From: Cytobacillus solani
GTDB taxonomy: Bacteria; Bacillota; Bacilli; Bacillales; Cytobacillaceae
DNA: 64,000 nucleotides
Assembly (NCBI RefSeq): GCF_001420595.1
Contig: NZ_LJIX01000006.1
Coordinates: forward strand, 2,961,058-3,025,057
Direction: 5' to 3'
This document shows positions 1-7,472 of this stretch, in pieces. A program made the position numbers and the translations under genes. Positions within the stretch are counted from its first letter, which is position 1. Every line of letters begins with the position of its first letter. The notes under the pieces were generated by a model. That model had not been told where the DNA came from. It saw nothing but the letters and a program-made list of their open reading frames with translations, and made no database searches.

Positions 1-1
1 T

Positions 2-778
2 GGTTTAGCAGCTGCTAGAGAGGCATCTGATTGTGTGATTTCCATTGATGCAGATCTTCAGGATGATATTACTGTCATTCGGGAATTTATCCTTAAATTT
101 CAAGAAGGCTGTGAAATTGTTTATGGCGTAAGGAGAAAACGAGATAGCGATACTTTTTTCAAAAGAAGCACAGCACAGGGCTTTTACATGCTAATGAAAA
201 AAATGGGTGTGAATCTTGTTTATAACCACGCAGATTTCCGTTTAATGAGCAAACGTGCGTTACATGAGCTCCAACATTTTGAGGAAGTTAATATGTTTCT
301 GCGAGGTATTGTTCCCCTTATCGGCTTTAAGTCAACTAATGTGTACTACGACCGAAAGGAACGGCTGGCCGGTGAGACAAAATATCCATTTAAAAAAATG
401 CTTGCCTTCTCATTTGAAGGAATTACATCTTTTTCTGTTACCCCTATTCGCTTCGTCATGTTAGCTGGTGTTTTATCTTTCTTTATTAGTCTTTTATTCG
501 GTGCTTATTTTCTCGGCTTAAAGTTTTTTGGGAAGACAGAAATAGGCTGGACATCTTTAATCATTTCCATATGGCTTATTGGTGGACTTCAGCTTATTGC
601 CATTGGACTAGTTGGGGAATATATCGGAAAAATATATAAAGAATCCAAGAGAAGACCGAAATATATCATCGACATTGATACATTTAATATGCCGATGCCC
701 CGCCATATTATAAATGATGGAGGGAATGAAAATGAGTTCTATCGCACTGATCTTGGAAAGCTGCCTGAAACGAACTAA
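2..778 (+). CDS. GtrB-like family 2 glycosyltransferase (5' partial)
   Basis: The frame is open from the window edge, so the true start lies upstream. The visible protein has the nucleotide-sugar/metal motif IDADLQDD near its start, a basic RKRDSDTFFKR segment, and two C-terminal membrane helices of about 20-23 residues each. This is the architecture of DPM1/GtrB-type enzymes that move a sugar from a nucleotide donor onto undecaprenyl phosphate at the inner face of the membrane. The next gene is a GtrA-family protein whose start overlaps the end of this one, the usual pairing for glycosylation of cell-wall polymers or other surface glycans. The sugar and the acceptor cannot be told from sequence. 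Confidence 0.85.
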   Translation, partial: GLAAAREASDCVISIDADLQDDITVIREFILKFQEGCEIVYGVRRKRDSDTFFKRSTAQGFYMLMKKMGVNLVYNHADFRLMSKRALHELQHFEEVNMFLRGIVPLIGFKSTNVYYDRKERLAGETKYPFKKMLAFSFEGITSFSVTPIRFVMLAGVLSFFISLLFGAYFLGLKFFGKTEIGWTSLIISIWLIGGLQLIAIGLVGEYIGKIYKESKRRPKYIIDIDTFNMPMPRHIINDGGNENEFYRTDLGKLPETN

Positions 779-1166
779 TTCCTTTATCCGTTTTTTTATC
801 GTGGGGGTCATAAATACACTGACTGGTCTTAGTACGATGTTTCTGCTCTTAAATATTGCAGAACTTTCCTATTGGTTTTCTACTTTTATTGGGAATAGTA
901 TTGGAGCGATTGTCAGTTATAGTTTAAATCGGACTTTTACTTTTCAATCTAAAGTTACGATCAAAAAAAGTGTCCCCCGCTTCATCGCAGTCATTCTTTT
1001 TTGTTACTTATTTTCATATAAAGTAAGTGAAATGGCAGCTGGTATGATTATAGGTAAATTTCCCCTTATCAGGCTTACTGGCGAAAATTTAGCTATAATA
1101 ATTGGAACTGCAGTCTATATGATCACGAATTACTTCGGGCAAAGGCTTTATGTTTTTAGAAAATAA
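732..1166 (+). CDS. GtrA-family membrane protein (putative polyprenyl-sugar flippase)
   Basis: This 144-residue protein has four predicted membrane helices beginning with FIRFFIVGVINTLTG, the typical GtrA opening. GtrA proteins are thought to flip undecaprenyl-phosphate-linked sugars made by a GtrB partner. The start is set at 732 because GGAGGG at 719-724 sits 7 bases upstream; ATGs at 714, 717 and 726 are less well placed. The start lies inside the 3' end of the preceding glycosyltransferase gene, so the two are translationally coupled. A hairpin at 1222-1252 ends the unit. Confidence 0.85.
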   Translation: MSSIALILESCLKRTNSFIRFFIVGVINTLTGLSTMFLLLNIAELSYWFSTFIGNSIGAIVSYSLNRTFTFQSKVTIKKSVPRFIAVILFCYLFSYKVSEMAAGMIIGKFPLIRLTGENLAIIIGTAVYMITNYFGQRLYVFRK

Positions 1167-1221
1167 TAGAAAATTTCAGTATTACTTACTCACATCATCA
1201 TCCTTCCTGAAATATAATCAA

Positions 1222-1252
1222 AAAGGACGAAATCTTCTAGAGATCGTCCTTT
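1222..1252. terminator. Bidirectional intrinsic terminator
   Basis: A 9-bp perfect stem (AAAGGACGA with TCGTCCTTT) lies between the convergent gtrA-like and yteA-like genes. Confidence 0.7.
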
Positions 1253-1279
1253 AAAACAGAAATATTATTTAACGGCTCC

Positions 1280-2068
1280 TTAAGAATTATCTTCGTTATC
1301 CCTTTCTCTTTCAAGATATTCAGCAGTGTATGGGTCTTTTTCATAGGCAGATAAATCCCCATAAGATGTCATAATATCTTCTTCATCTAACCGATCCTCT
1401 AGCTCCTCATGCTGGGCATTTCGGTAAACTGTAATATTTTTTCCTTCAATATCGACACCAACGAAATTTTCGAAATCCTCAACATACCCTACATTTTCTC
1501 CTGAATCTGTATATATTTCATTGTAATCGTCTGGCGGATCAGACATATCAGATGGCGATTCGCTTGTTCCCCATTTTGCCACCTCTTGCCATGAATCCTC
1601 TGCATCAAAGGCAACATTTTCATCTCCGTCCTCATCTTTGAAAAACTTTTTAAAAGGCGGCCCGATAATTTCTTCTTCAACAGGGCGTTTGTGAGATGTG
1701 CGTTGATCCTGTGAATGTTCTATGCAGAAAGTAGTTGTAGGTAATGCGTCCAATCGTTCAGACGGGATATCCTTCGAACAAACTTCACATTTTCCATAGG
1801 TCTCATTTTGTATGGCTATTAAAGCTTTGTCGATGTTCTTCAACTCATCTTCTAAATGTTCATTTAAGGCGATATCTTTTTCTCTTTCAAATAGCTCTGT
1901 CCCAGCATCTCCCGGGTGATTGTCATAATTTGAAAGTTCGCCCATTGATTCCTTCCAAAATGATTCCTTTAAACCAAAATGCTCATTTTGCTTGAACCTA
2001 CTCTGAATTTCCTGTTTTAAATGGTTTAGTCTTTCCTTAAACTGGGATAATTCCTGATTTGAAAGCAT
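1280..2068 (-). CDS. yteA: YteA-family TraR/DksA-type zinc-finger protein
   Basis: The protein has 262 residues: an N-terminal coiled-coil-like region, then a DksA/TraR-type zinc finger with C94xxC97 and C115xxH118. A long acidic C-terminal extension follows, the hallmark of the Bacillus YteA group as against the shorter YocK and YlyA paralogues. DksA-like proteins insert into the RNA polymerase secondary channel, but the long YteA types are poorly characterised and largely found in spore formers. It is monocistronic, ending at the bidirectional hairpin at 1222-1252. The family call is firm; the choice of yteA over a paralogue rests on length and order of features. Confidence 0.8.
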   Translation of the reverse strand: MLSNQELSQFKERLNHLKQEIQSRFKQNEHFGLKESFWKESMGELSNYDNHPGDAGTELFEREKDIALNEHLEDELKNIDKALIAIQNETYGKCEVCSKDIPSERLDALPTTTFCIEHSQDQRTSHKRPVEEEIIGPPFKKFFKDEDGDENVAFDAEDSWQEVAKWGTSESPSDMSDPPDDYNEIYTDSGENVGYVEDFENFVGVDIEGKNITVYRNAQHEELEDRLDEEDIMTSYGDLSAYEKDPYTAEYLERERDNEDNS

Positions 2069-2317
2069 ACTTAAACAGTCCCTTCATTTACTCTTAACCA
2101 TTAAGTATAAGCTTCCCTTGTTTTGAAACTCTTATAACAAGATAATCTTCTCTTGATAAATGATTCATTTCGATCTGCCTTGCCTGATCCCTTATCATAT
2201 GTACATATACGCACAGGTTTTCTTTTCAAATATATGTAATGTATAAGTCTTATTTTCTTAACCCAACCTCACTTGATGTACTCTGTAATGTTTAGTTTCC
2301 TAACATTCCATCAATAA

Positions 2318-2593
2318 TTAATTACTTTTAACACCATAAAGGATACATGCAACTCCTCCAAATATCCAAATAAGTTTTATAAAAGAAACCTTCTCAGATA
2401 ATCCAACAAGGCCGATCGTTGTTGTGATCATCAATATAATGGGTCCAACTAAAGCTAGAGAACTATTAACAAAAAGCGCCTTTTCAATATCATTAATTCT
2501 TAAAATCAATATGGCAACAAAGATTTCGATGCTGCCCGAAAGAATTCGTAATAATGCCATGCCCATAATTGCCTTTTCAAAAATTTGAAACAT
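2318..2593 (-). CDS. yqhV: YqhV-like small membrane protein (DUF2619)
   Basis: This 91-residue protein consists almost entirely of three hydrophobic segments. Its pattern (ALLRILSGSIEI, then FVNSSLALVGPIILMITTT) matches what I remember of B. subtilis YqhV. In B. subtilis the gene lies near the spoIIIA region and the function is unknown. The start has a clear GGGAGG site. It stands alone here and not beside spoIIIA genes, so this may be a second YqhV-type copy. Confidence 0.7.
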   Translation of the reverse strand: MFQIFEKAIMGMALLRILSGSIEIFVAILILRINDIEKALFVNSSLALVGPIILMITTTIGLVGLSEKVSFIKLIWIFGGVACILYGVKSN

Positions 2594-2769
2594 AATAATC
2601 CTCCCAAACGATTTCTTCCACTAATATATGCACCATCGTCTTGGAGAAGGACAAGTTATTTTAATGAAGAATACTTTTTCCGTTAACCGAAGGATATACA
2701 CCCATTTTACATCTTCTAAAATACTAGGTTGATGCTATGAACTGAATTATTCAGATGAGGTGGTTATCT

Positions 2770-2838
2770 TTGTTTTATCATATTAAAGAATTGCTATATC
2801 AAGCAAAAACTGAAAGACCAACAAAAAAGAACACCTGA
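2770..2838 (+). pseudogene. Probable 5' scrap of a manganese-catalase gene
   Basis: GAGGTGG at 2757-2763 precedes a TTG-initiated frame reading MFYHIKELLYQAKTERP, then TKKNT and a stop. The first 17 residues resemble the N terminus of Bacillus non-haem manganese catalases (YdbD/YjqC-type, roughly MFxHxKxLQxxAKPxRPDP) as I remember them. The reading runs straight into the terminator of the convergent neighbour, so the rest of the gene would have been lost. The match is short and from memory. Confidence 0.35.
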
Positions 2839-2860
2839 AGAATGAAAATCCTTCAAGTGT
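2822..2860 (-). terminator. Intrinsic terminator of the DUF2512 gene
   Basis: On the minus strand ACACTTGAAG pairs with CTTCAGGTGT (one G-T pair) and is followed by TTCTTTTTTG. Confidence 0.75.
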
Positions 2861-2874
2861 ATCCCGTTTGGCAA

Positions 2875-3327
2875 TTATTTATCTTCTTTCCTATTTTTAA
2901 TTTCTGCCCTTTTCGGTGTCAGCTCCTCTGAAGCCTCTGTTTGAAAACGTAAATTTCCAGAATAATTTTGAGATGTCTGAGAATTATTAATCACATTATT
3001 TGAAATATATTTATGGTAAAAAAACTCAAAAAGTGCGACCCCTAATGATGAAATTAAGGACATTGAGAACAAATTCCCGCCATTCGGTAGAACACTGCTC
3101 ATTAGCCAAATGACCATCAATGCAAGCCCAAAGTCAGCAACTGATGCTACTAAGTTATTTGTCCTCGGCAGGATGAGCATATCACCAATTATATAAGCTA
3201 CCATCCCCAAAACTAAGGTGATGAACAATACATTTCCAAAACTCATCCCAAACATCATGCCAAGTATTAAATATAAAAGGACAAGGCTTGCAATACCTTT
3301 TACAGCAAATGCTATTACATGTTTCAT
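2875..3327 (-). CDS. YndM-like DUF2512 membrane protein
   Basis: The 150-residue protein has four hydrophobic segments in its first 115 residues, including LVLGMVAYIIGDMLILPRTN, which is typical of the DUF2512/YndM family, followed by a hydrophilic tail. The start is placed at 3327 because AAAGGAGAT lies 6 bases upstream; the frame extends a few codons further but without a site. Its function is unknown. The family is common in spore-forming Bacilli. It is single-gene and ends in its own terminator. Confidence 0.7.
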   Translation of the reverse strand: MKHVIAFAVKGIASLVLLYLILGMMFGMSFGNVLFITLVLGMVAYIIGDMLILPRTNNLVASVADFGLALMVIWLMSSVLPNGGNLFSMSLISSLGVALFEFFYHKYISNNVINNSQTSQNYSGNLRFQTEASEELTPKRAEIKNRKEDK

Positions 3328-3467
3328 CTTTTCATCTCCTTTAAACAATATTTTGGATCATAAATTTAATCTTATTCAATAATCAAGTATATTGTCATGT
3401 GGATAAAATGGAGCATTTCTATGAATACTAGCAAAGAAAAGGATTATTGTTCCTGGGGGTGAAAAGA

Positions 3468-3671
3468 ATGAATGAACTAACGACTAAAGAACTTTCATAT
3501 ATAGAGGATGAGATCCGCGCTGAGGAAATTACTGCCAAAACAATGAATTGGTGTGCATCTCTGTGTGAGGACCAAGAACTAAGAAAAATTCTTGAACAAC
3601 TAGCAGAAAGTCATCAATTAAAAATCGCCGGACTTTCACAATATTTTAATCGTTCGAAAATGATCCAATAA
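3468..3671 (+). CDS. Small CotF-associated spore protein
   Basis: This 67-residue, mostly helical acidic protein (MNELTTKELSYIEDEIRAEE, later two Cys in WCASLCED) looks like the short partners encoded before CotF-domain coat proteins in Bacilli, such as the YraG/YraE type. The start at 3468 follows a GGGGGTG site. A CotF-domain gene begins 20 bp downstream on the same strand, which suggests a two-gene unit made in the mother cell during sporulation. I recognise the family style but not a specific named gene. Confidence 0.6.
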   Translation: MNELTTKELSYIEDEIRAEEITAKTMNWCASLCEDQELRKILEQLAESHQLKIAGLSQYFNRSKMIQ

Positions 3672-3691
3672 CGAGGAAAGGAGACATACAA

Positions 3692-3985
3692 ATGCCAAAT
3701 AATATGGAGGGGCGTGGCTTAACAGATCGAGAAACGCTGCAGCTTTGCCTGGAATTAGAGAAAGGAAGATGCAGAAGTGTAAGTAATGCGATATTAGAAT
3801 CGAGCCATAAGGATTTGCGTGAAATATACCAGCAGTGCTTTGATAATGCAAATACCAATCAATACAGGCTCTATGAAATAATGAATGAAAAAGGCTGGTA
3901 TAAAACTGAAAAAGCCTCTATTGAAGAAATACACAAGGTGCAAGAATTTATGCAAAATAATTTACACCCTGACAACCAGTTTTAA
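3692..3985 (+). CDS. CotF-domain spore coat protein
   Basis: This 97-residue helical protein shows the coat F signature: LTDRETLQLCLELEKGRCRS, then SHKDLREIYQQCFDNANTNQ and a final YxxMxxKGWY element. CotF-domain proteins are ferritin-like spore coat components. GAAAGGAGA precedes the ATG. It follows the small partner gene by 20 bp and is closed by the long hairpin at 3986-4040. Sporulation control is expected from the family; I saw no clear sigma-E or sigma-K promoter. Confidence 0.75.
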   Translation: MPNNMEGRGLTDRETLQLCLELEKGRCRSVSNAILESSHKDLREIYQQCFDNANTNQYRLYEIMNEKGWYKTEKASIEEIHKVQEFMQNNLHPDNQF

Positions 3986-4040
3986 TGGAAAAACCCCTTG
4001 GAAAAAGAAGTATTCCCCTTCTTTTCAAGGGGTTTTTCCA
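3986..4040. terminator. Long hairpin after the coat genes
   Basis: The outer stem is 15 bp and perfect (3986-4000 with 4026-4040) and continues inward as GAAAAAGAAG with CTTCTTTTC with one bulged A. There is no separate T-run beyond the stem; the T-rich arm is part of it. From the hairpin to 4361 I see no supported gene. Confidence 0.65.
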
Positions 4041-4361
4041 AGACTGTGTTACCAACTTTCTTTTATTACTCCAGGAATTCCCCCCTTTATAAGTAAGCTT
4101 CCGAAGCAAAAACGGCAAAGCTGAAATTTCCGTAAAATGATGTATGTATATCCTGATTCTGCAGCGGTAAGCAACTTCTGTATGCGTTTGAAGTAATTTC
4201 GATTAAATCCAATTTCCTATTTTGCAATTCCTCAGCCCAAGCAGATAATTTATTAATCCAGCTTAAAGTTGAAAATCTTCTTCAAATTAAAAATCAAACT
4301 TTAATCGTATTATTTTTTCATGATTGGATAAACTAATTTTTAATTCTTGTTTTTATAGGGA

Positions 4362-4835
4362 ATGATATATAAAATGACCTTCTTCTTAATTTTCTTTTGT
4401 TTTATTTTTATATTTGTGCTATATCTGATTCCCAAAAACATAACGAAGTCTGAACAATACACAATCGCATTATTTTCAATTCTCTTAGGCTTGATGGTAG
4501 ATGTAGTTTTCGACATTAAGTATCATCTGTATGGCTATATTTATCCTGGTGTCCAATACTTAGGTTTCTTGCCGATTTTAATTTTCTTTCCGGTTGCAGG
4601 TATTGTATTCATAAATTTCTATCCGAATAGAAAACCATTAATGAGTAAGTTACTTTACATTATTGGGTGGACTATTTTTAGTTTGGTTTTCGAATACATC
4701 TCTTTAGTGGCTGGTTATTTTTATTACAACGGTTGGAAATACCTGTATTCAGCTTTCTCATACCCATTTCTATTGTGGCTTCAATTATTGCACTTCAAAT
4801 TTCTTAAATCTTTAAATAAAAATAGGAATTCTTAA
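4362..4835 (+). CDS. CBO0543-like multi-pass membrane protein
   Basis: The 157-residue protein has five predicted membrane helices. Landmarks are VFDIKYHLYGYIYPGVQYLG and FEYISLVAGYFYYNGWKYLYS. This layout fits the uncharacterised CBO0543 family seen in Bacillus and Clostridium. The start is uncertain: AGGG at 4357-4360 is too close to the ATG at 4362 and too far from the one at 4374. It is monocistronic and its function is unknown. Confidence 0.55.
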   Translation: MIYKMTFFLIFFCFIFIFVLYLIPKNITKSEQYTIALFSILLGLMVDVVFDIKYHLYGYIYPGVQYLGFLPILIFFPVAGIVFINFYPNRKPLMSKLLYIIGWTIFSLVFEYISLVAGYFYYNGWKYLYSAFSYPFLLWLQLLHFKFLKSLNKNRNS

Positions 4836-5196
4836 TAGTTTTTTACCTTTTTACTCTTTTGCATATACAAATCAAAATTGGGTACTTTAATCCATGCCAA
4901 GCAAGGCCCTCCGAAGAACGAGAACTCAAAAGATTCAGGTTTTGCTCGGCATCATATTCATTTATCTGTATTTCTTTATTAAATATTGGGAACTCTAAAA
5001 TAATGAGCTATATTCTATATTCCTATATTTAGCTCTACAGGGCAAGATCCAAAAAAATCCTAACATATTCAACCTTCAACGCATGCTTGCCCTGTAAACA
5101 AATGTTTTAATAGTACAAGCATAAAATTGTAAAGACAATGTCCCAGAACCTTCCACATGAATACAGTATTAAAGAGTATTTTTAGGAGGTAGGTAA
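4836..5196. other. Intergenic stretch with a 10-bp inverted repeat
   Basis: No gene is supported. The only structure I see is ACAGGGCAAG at 5037-5046 pairing perfectly with CTTGCCCTGT at 5086-5095, with a 39-base loop. It lies about 100 bp upstream of the broken coat gene. Confidence 0.4.
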
Positions 5197-5441
5197 ATGG
5201 AACACAATAATGCACGCCCTCAGCGAAAACATCTGTTAGAAACTATGCTATTGCAATTACCGAAACTGCAACACCATCACTAAGAAAGGTATTAACTCAA
5301 CAGCTTCTACGAGCTATTGACACTCATGCTAATGTTTATAAATACATATATGATAAGGGTTTTTATCCTTCATATAATCTAAATAAATTACTTAAAAACG
5401 ATGTAAATATAGCTAATAAAGCATTGTCTGAACCAATTTAA
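5197..5441 (+). pseudogene. Spore coat protein gene with a -1 frameshift
   Basis: AGGAGGT at 5184-5190 is well placed before the ATG at 5197. The first frame stops at 5281 after 28 codons. From about 5229 a second frame encodes [20 protein letters not shown] and continues through [17 protein letters not shown] to a stop at 5439. That is the C-terminal half of a small CotF-like coat protein family. The frames would join into about 81 residues if one A were added to the AAAA run at 5226-5229. The cause could be a real mutation or a homopolymer sequencing error; nothing suggests programmed frameshifting beyond the A-run. A terminator follows at 5496. Confidence 0.7.
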
Positions 5442-5495
5442 GTTTTCAGCCTATATAGATAACAATTCACGATAGTATTTTTCTAATCGACTTCT

Positions 5496-5518
5496 GAGCC
5501 TAAAAAGGCTCTTTTTAT
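5496..5518 (+). terminator. Intrinsic terminator after the coat pseudogene
   Basis: GAGCC and GGCTC form a short GC-rich stem followed directly by TTTTTATTA. Confidence 0.75.
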
Positions 5519-5969
5519 TATACATAATTACTCTTTTGTTATGTTAAATCTTGGAACTGTGCATTTTTGTTAATAATTGCACTTAACTTCTTTATCAAAA
5601 TTATTAATATCAGTCTATTTATTCTTCTAGCTTTTTTATCACGAATATCATTAATAAAACAAACAAAAGGAAAAATATTCAAAAATCATTTGGCAGCATT
5701 CCGTTCTAATAGTGCTTATTCTCTTATAAGTTTTAACATTAGCTTTATTAAACTTTTCTTATTCATTCGCTCTAACTCTTTCAAGATTTGTACTATTGTT
5801 ATTGGTTTATTCTTTTAAGAGGTATTCTACATAGCCGTCACAACCTTAATTTTTTTATCTGCAATTGCAATTGCCTCGTTCATAATTTAAGCTATCCCTT
5901 AAAATCATCGACCGACGCCTCTTCACCTAAATATAAACTGGTAATTGCTAATATAAGTTGCACAAAAAT
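5519..5969. other. AT-rich intergenic stretch
   Basis: I see no convincing gene. A plus-strand frame at 5567-5818 has no ribosome binding site and a composition typical of chance AT-rich reading. Two short minus-strand frames between 5820 and 5960 look mildly protein-like but have stops between them, and I do not recognise them. Confidence 0.4.
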
Positions 5970-5970
5970 A

Positions 5971-6003
5971 AAAAAGAGCAGACCTTCTAAAACAAGGTCT
6001 GCT
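5971..6003 (-). terminator. Intrinsic terminator of yebC2
   Basis: A perfect 10-bp stem (AGCAGACCTT with AAGGTCTGCT) is followed on the minus strand by CTTTTTTATTTTT. Confidence 0.85.
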
Positions 6004-6007
6004 TCTT

Positions 6008-6727
6008 CTATTCTCCTAAATCAACATTATGATACACTTGTTGAACATCTTCTAAATCTTCTAGTGCATCAATCATTTTTTCGAACTTTGCCTGTGCATC
6101 CTCTGAAAGAGTTACGTCATTTTGTGCAAGCATGGTTTGTTCAGCAACTGTAAATTCCGTAATACCTGCATTCTTAAACGCTTCTTGCACCGCATGGAAT
6201 TGATCAGGATCTGCGTAAACGATCACAGATTCATCTTCTTCGATAATATCACGAACGTCAACATCTGCTTCCATTAGGATTTCAAGCACTTCATCTGCCG
6301 TTTTTCCCTCTAATCCAATGACAGCTGTCGCATCAAACATATAGGCAACCGATCCACTCACGCCCATATTCCCGCCATTCTTACCAAAGGCAGCGCGTAC
6401 ATCTGCAGCTGTACGATTGACGTTATTTGTCAAAGCATCTACAATGACCATTGATCCATTTGGTCCGAAGCCTTCATAGCGAAGCTCGTCATAGTTTTCA
6501 TCTGAACCGCCTTTAGCTTTTTCTATTGCACGGTCAATAATATGTTTAGGTACATTGTATGTTTTTGCACGTTCTAATGTAAACTTTAATGCCTGATTTG
6601 CTTCTGGATCTGGCTCACCTTGTCTTGCAACAACATAAATTTCACGGCCAAATTTTGCATAAATCCGACTTGTATTTGCGTCTTTTGCCGCTTTTTTTTC
6701 TTTAATATTATTCCATTTACGACCCAT
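6008..6727 (-). CDS. yeeI: YebC/TACO1-family protein, YeeI (YebC2) type
   Basis: The 239-residue protein spans the full YebC family. Stretches such as [40 protein letters not shown] and the end [12 protein letters not shown] match B. subtilis YeeI closely as I remember it, and fit it better than the other paralogue YrbC. YebC proteins were long annotated as transcription factors. Recent work on YeeI, renamed YebC2, supports a ribosome-associated role in relieving proline-rich stalling, as for mitochondrial TACO1. The start is placed at the ATG at 6727 after AAGTGAG; an in-frame GTG at 6736 is less likely. Confidence 0.9.
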   Translation of the reverse strand: MGRKWNNIKEKKAAKDANTSRIYAKFGREIYVVARQGEPDPEANQALKFTLERAKTYNVPKHIIDRAIEKAKGGSDENYDELRYEGFGPNGSMVIVDALTNNVNRTAADVRAAFGKNGGNMGVSGSVAYMFDATAVIGLEGKTADEVLEILMEADVDVRDIIEEDESVIVYADPDQFHAVQEAFKNAGITEFTVAEQTMLAQNDVTLSEDAQAKFEKMIDALEDLEDVQQVYHNVDLGE

Positions 6728-6877
6728 AATGAACACTCACTTTCGAGATTGAATCAAAAATCAAATATGAATTGGTCGCTTCAAAAAAACCAAATCATAT
6801 TTTAATAAAATTAACCTTGGTATCTATCACTAAATTATTTTATACCTATTTGATTCATTTGTTAAGTTATATATTCA

Positions 6878-6905
6878 AAAAAAAGAGCTGCATTTGCAAC
6901 TCCTT
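6878..6905 (-). terminator. Intrinsic terminator of the 46-residue gene
   Basis: On the minus strand GAGTTGC pairs with GCAGCTC (one G-T pair), followed by a run of eight T. Confidence 0.75.
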
Positions 6906-6914
6906 TTTTCTTCC

Positions 6915-7055
6915 TTATTGCCCTTGGGCCCCATTTGAAGTAACTCTTCGAACATGGTCATCTTCAAAGTTGTTTTTTCGAAGGGCTTCAACTTTGTCGT
7001 CTAATAATTTCTTTTGATCGACTTCTGCAGAAGGTGTTTGTTTATTTTTTGACAC
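6915..7055 (-). CDS. Small basic-acidic protein of 46 residues, unknown
   Basis: A GTG start with a strong AAGGGGGG site opens a 46-codon frame (MSKNKQTPSAEVDQKKLLDD, ending VRRVTSNGAQGQ). A terminator lies 9 bp after its stop. Start, site and terminator together make it a credible gene despite its size. The sequence is highly charged, without Cys, Trp or membrane segments, and resembles small soluble spore or stress proteins in style, but I do not recognise a family. It is convergent-free and transcribed toward yeeI as a separate unit. Confidence 0.6.
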   Translation of the reverse strand: MSKNKQTPSAEVDQKKLLDDKVEALRKNNFEDDHVRRVTSNGAQGQ

Positions 7056-7188
7056 TTCGTTCCCCCCTTTTTAACTTTGTGTACCTTCTTATTGTGCTTA
7101 TTCTTTATAAAAATAATCATAAGATCGGTTAATTGGCATCACATATATTTGATTGATATAAGCAAGCTAATTTAAAGGAGGTGCCCGA

Positions 7189-7395
7189 ATGTCAGAACCG
7201 AGACAACCAGGTAATCAGAGTCTTCCCGATTTTAATGAATTAAATGATCGGATTATTGCTAAACGAAGAACAACTGGACCGATGTTAAAAATAAAAACCA
7301 ATTTAGATCCAAAGGATTCAACTATTGATAATCCTTATCTTCAAAACAAAAACAATACCGATTTAAAAACATTTAGAGCTTTCTTTGAGGAATAA
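7189..7395 (+). CDS. Small hypothetical protein, 68 residues
   Basis: A strong AAAGGAGGTG site precedes the ATG. The product is hydrophilic, with MSEPRQPGNQSLPDFNELND at the start and LKTFRAFFEE at the end, and no membrane or metal motif. It is divergent from the 46-residue gene at 6915-7055 and convergent with narK, sharing the hairpin at 7423-7455. I do not recognise it. The good initiation signals and own terminator support it as real. Confidence 0.6.
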   Translation: MSEPRQPGNQSLPDFNELNDRIIAKRRTTGPMLKIKTNLDPKDSTIDNPYLQNKNNTDLKTFRAFFEE

Positions 7396-7422
7396 AAACT
7401 TTCAAAAATATGACTTGATAAA

Positions 7423-7455
7423 GGAAAAATCCTCATAAGCATTTGAGGATTTTCC
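7423..7455. terminator. Bidirectional terminator between the 68-residue gene and narK
   Basis: GGAAAAATCCTCA pairs with TGAGGATTTTCC (one bulged A). Both genes converge on it. Confidence 0.8.
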
Positions 7456-7472
7456 TATTATTATTATTATTA

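Noticed and set aside
4068-4262. Minus-strand open frame of about 64 codons (contains WAEELQNRKLDLIEITSN)
   Set aside because: It looks protein-like but has no start codon with a ribosome site and a stop just upstream. It may be a relic, but I recognise no family.
5226-5230. Programmed -1 frameshift in the coat gene
   Set aside because: The A-run permits slippage but there is no canonical heptamer or downstream structure; a one-base deletion is simpler.
5567-5818. 83-codon plus-strand frame with hydrophobic residues
   Set aside because: No ribosome site, TTG start, and residue use (Ile, Phe, Leu, Ser, Asn) typical of random AT-rich sequence.
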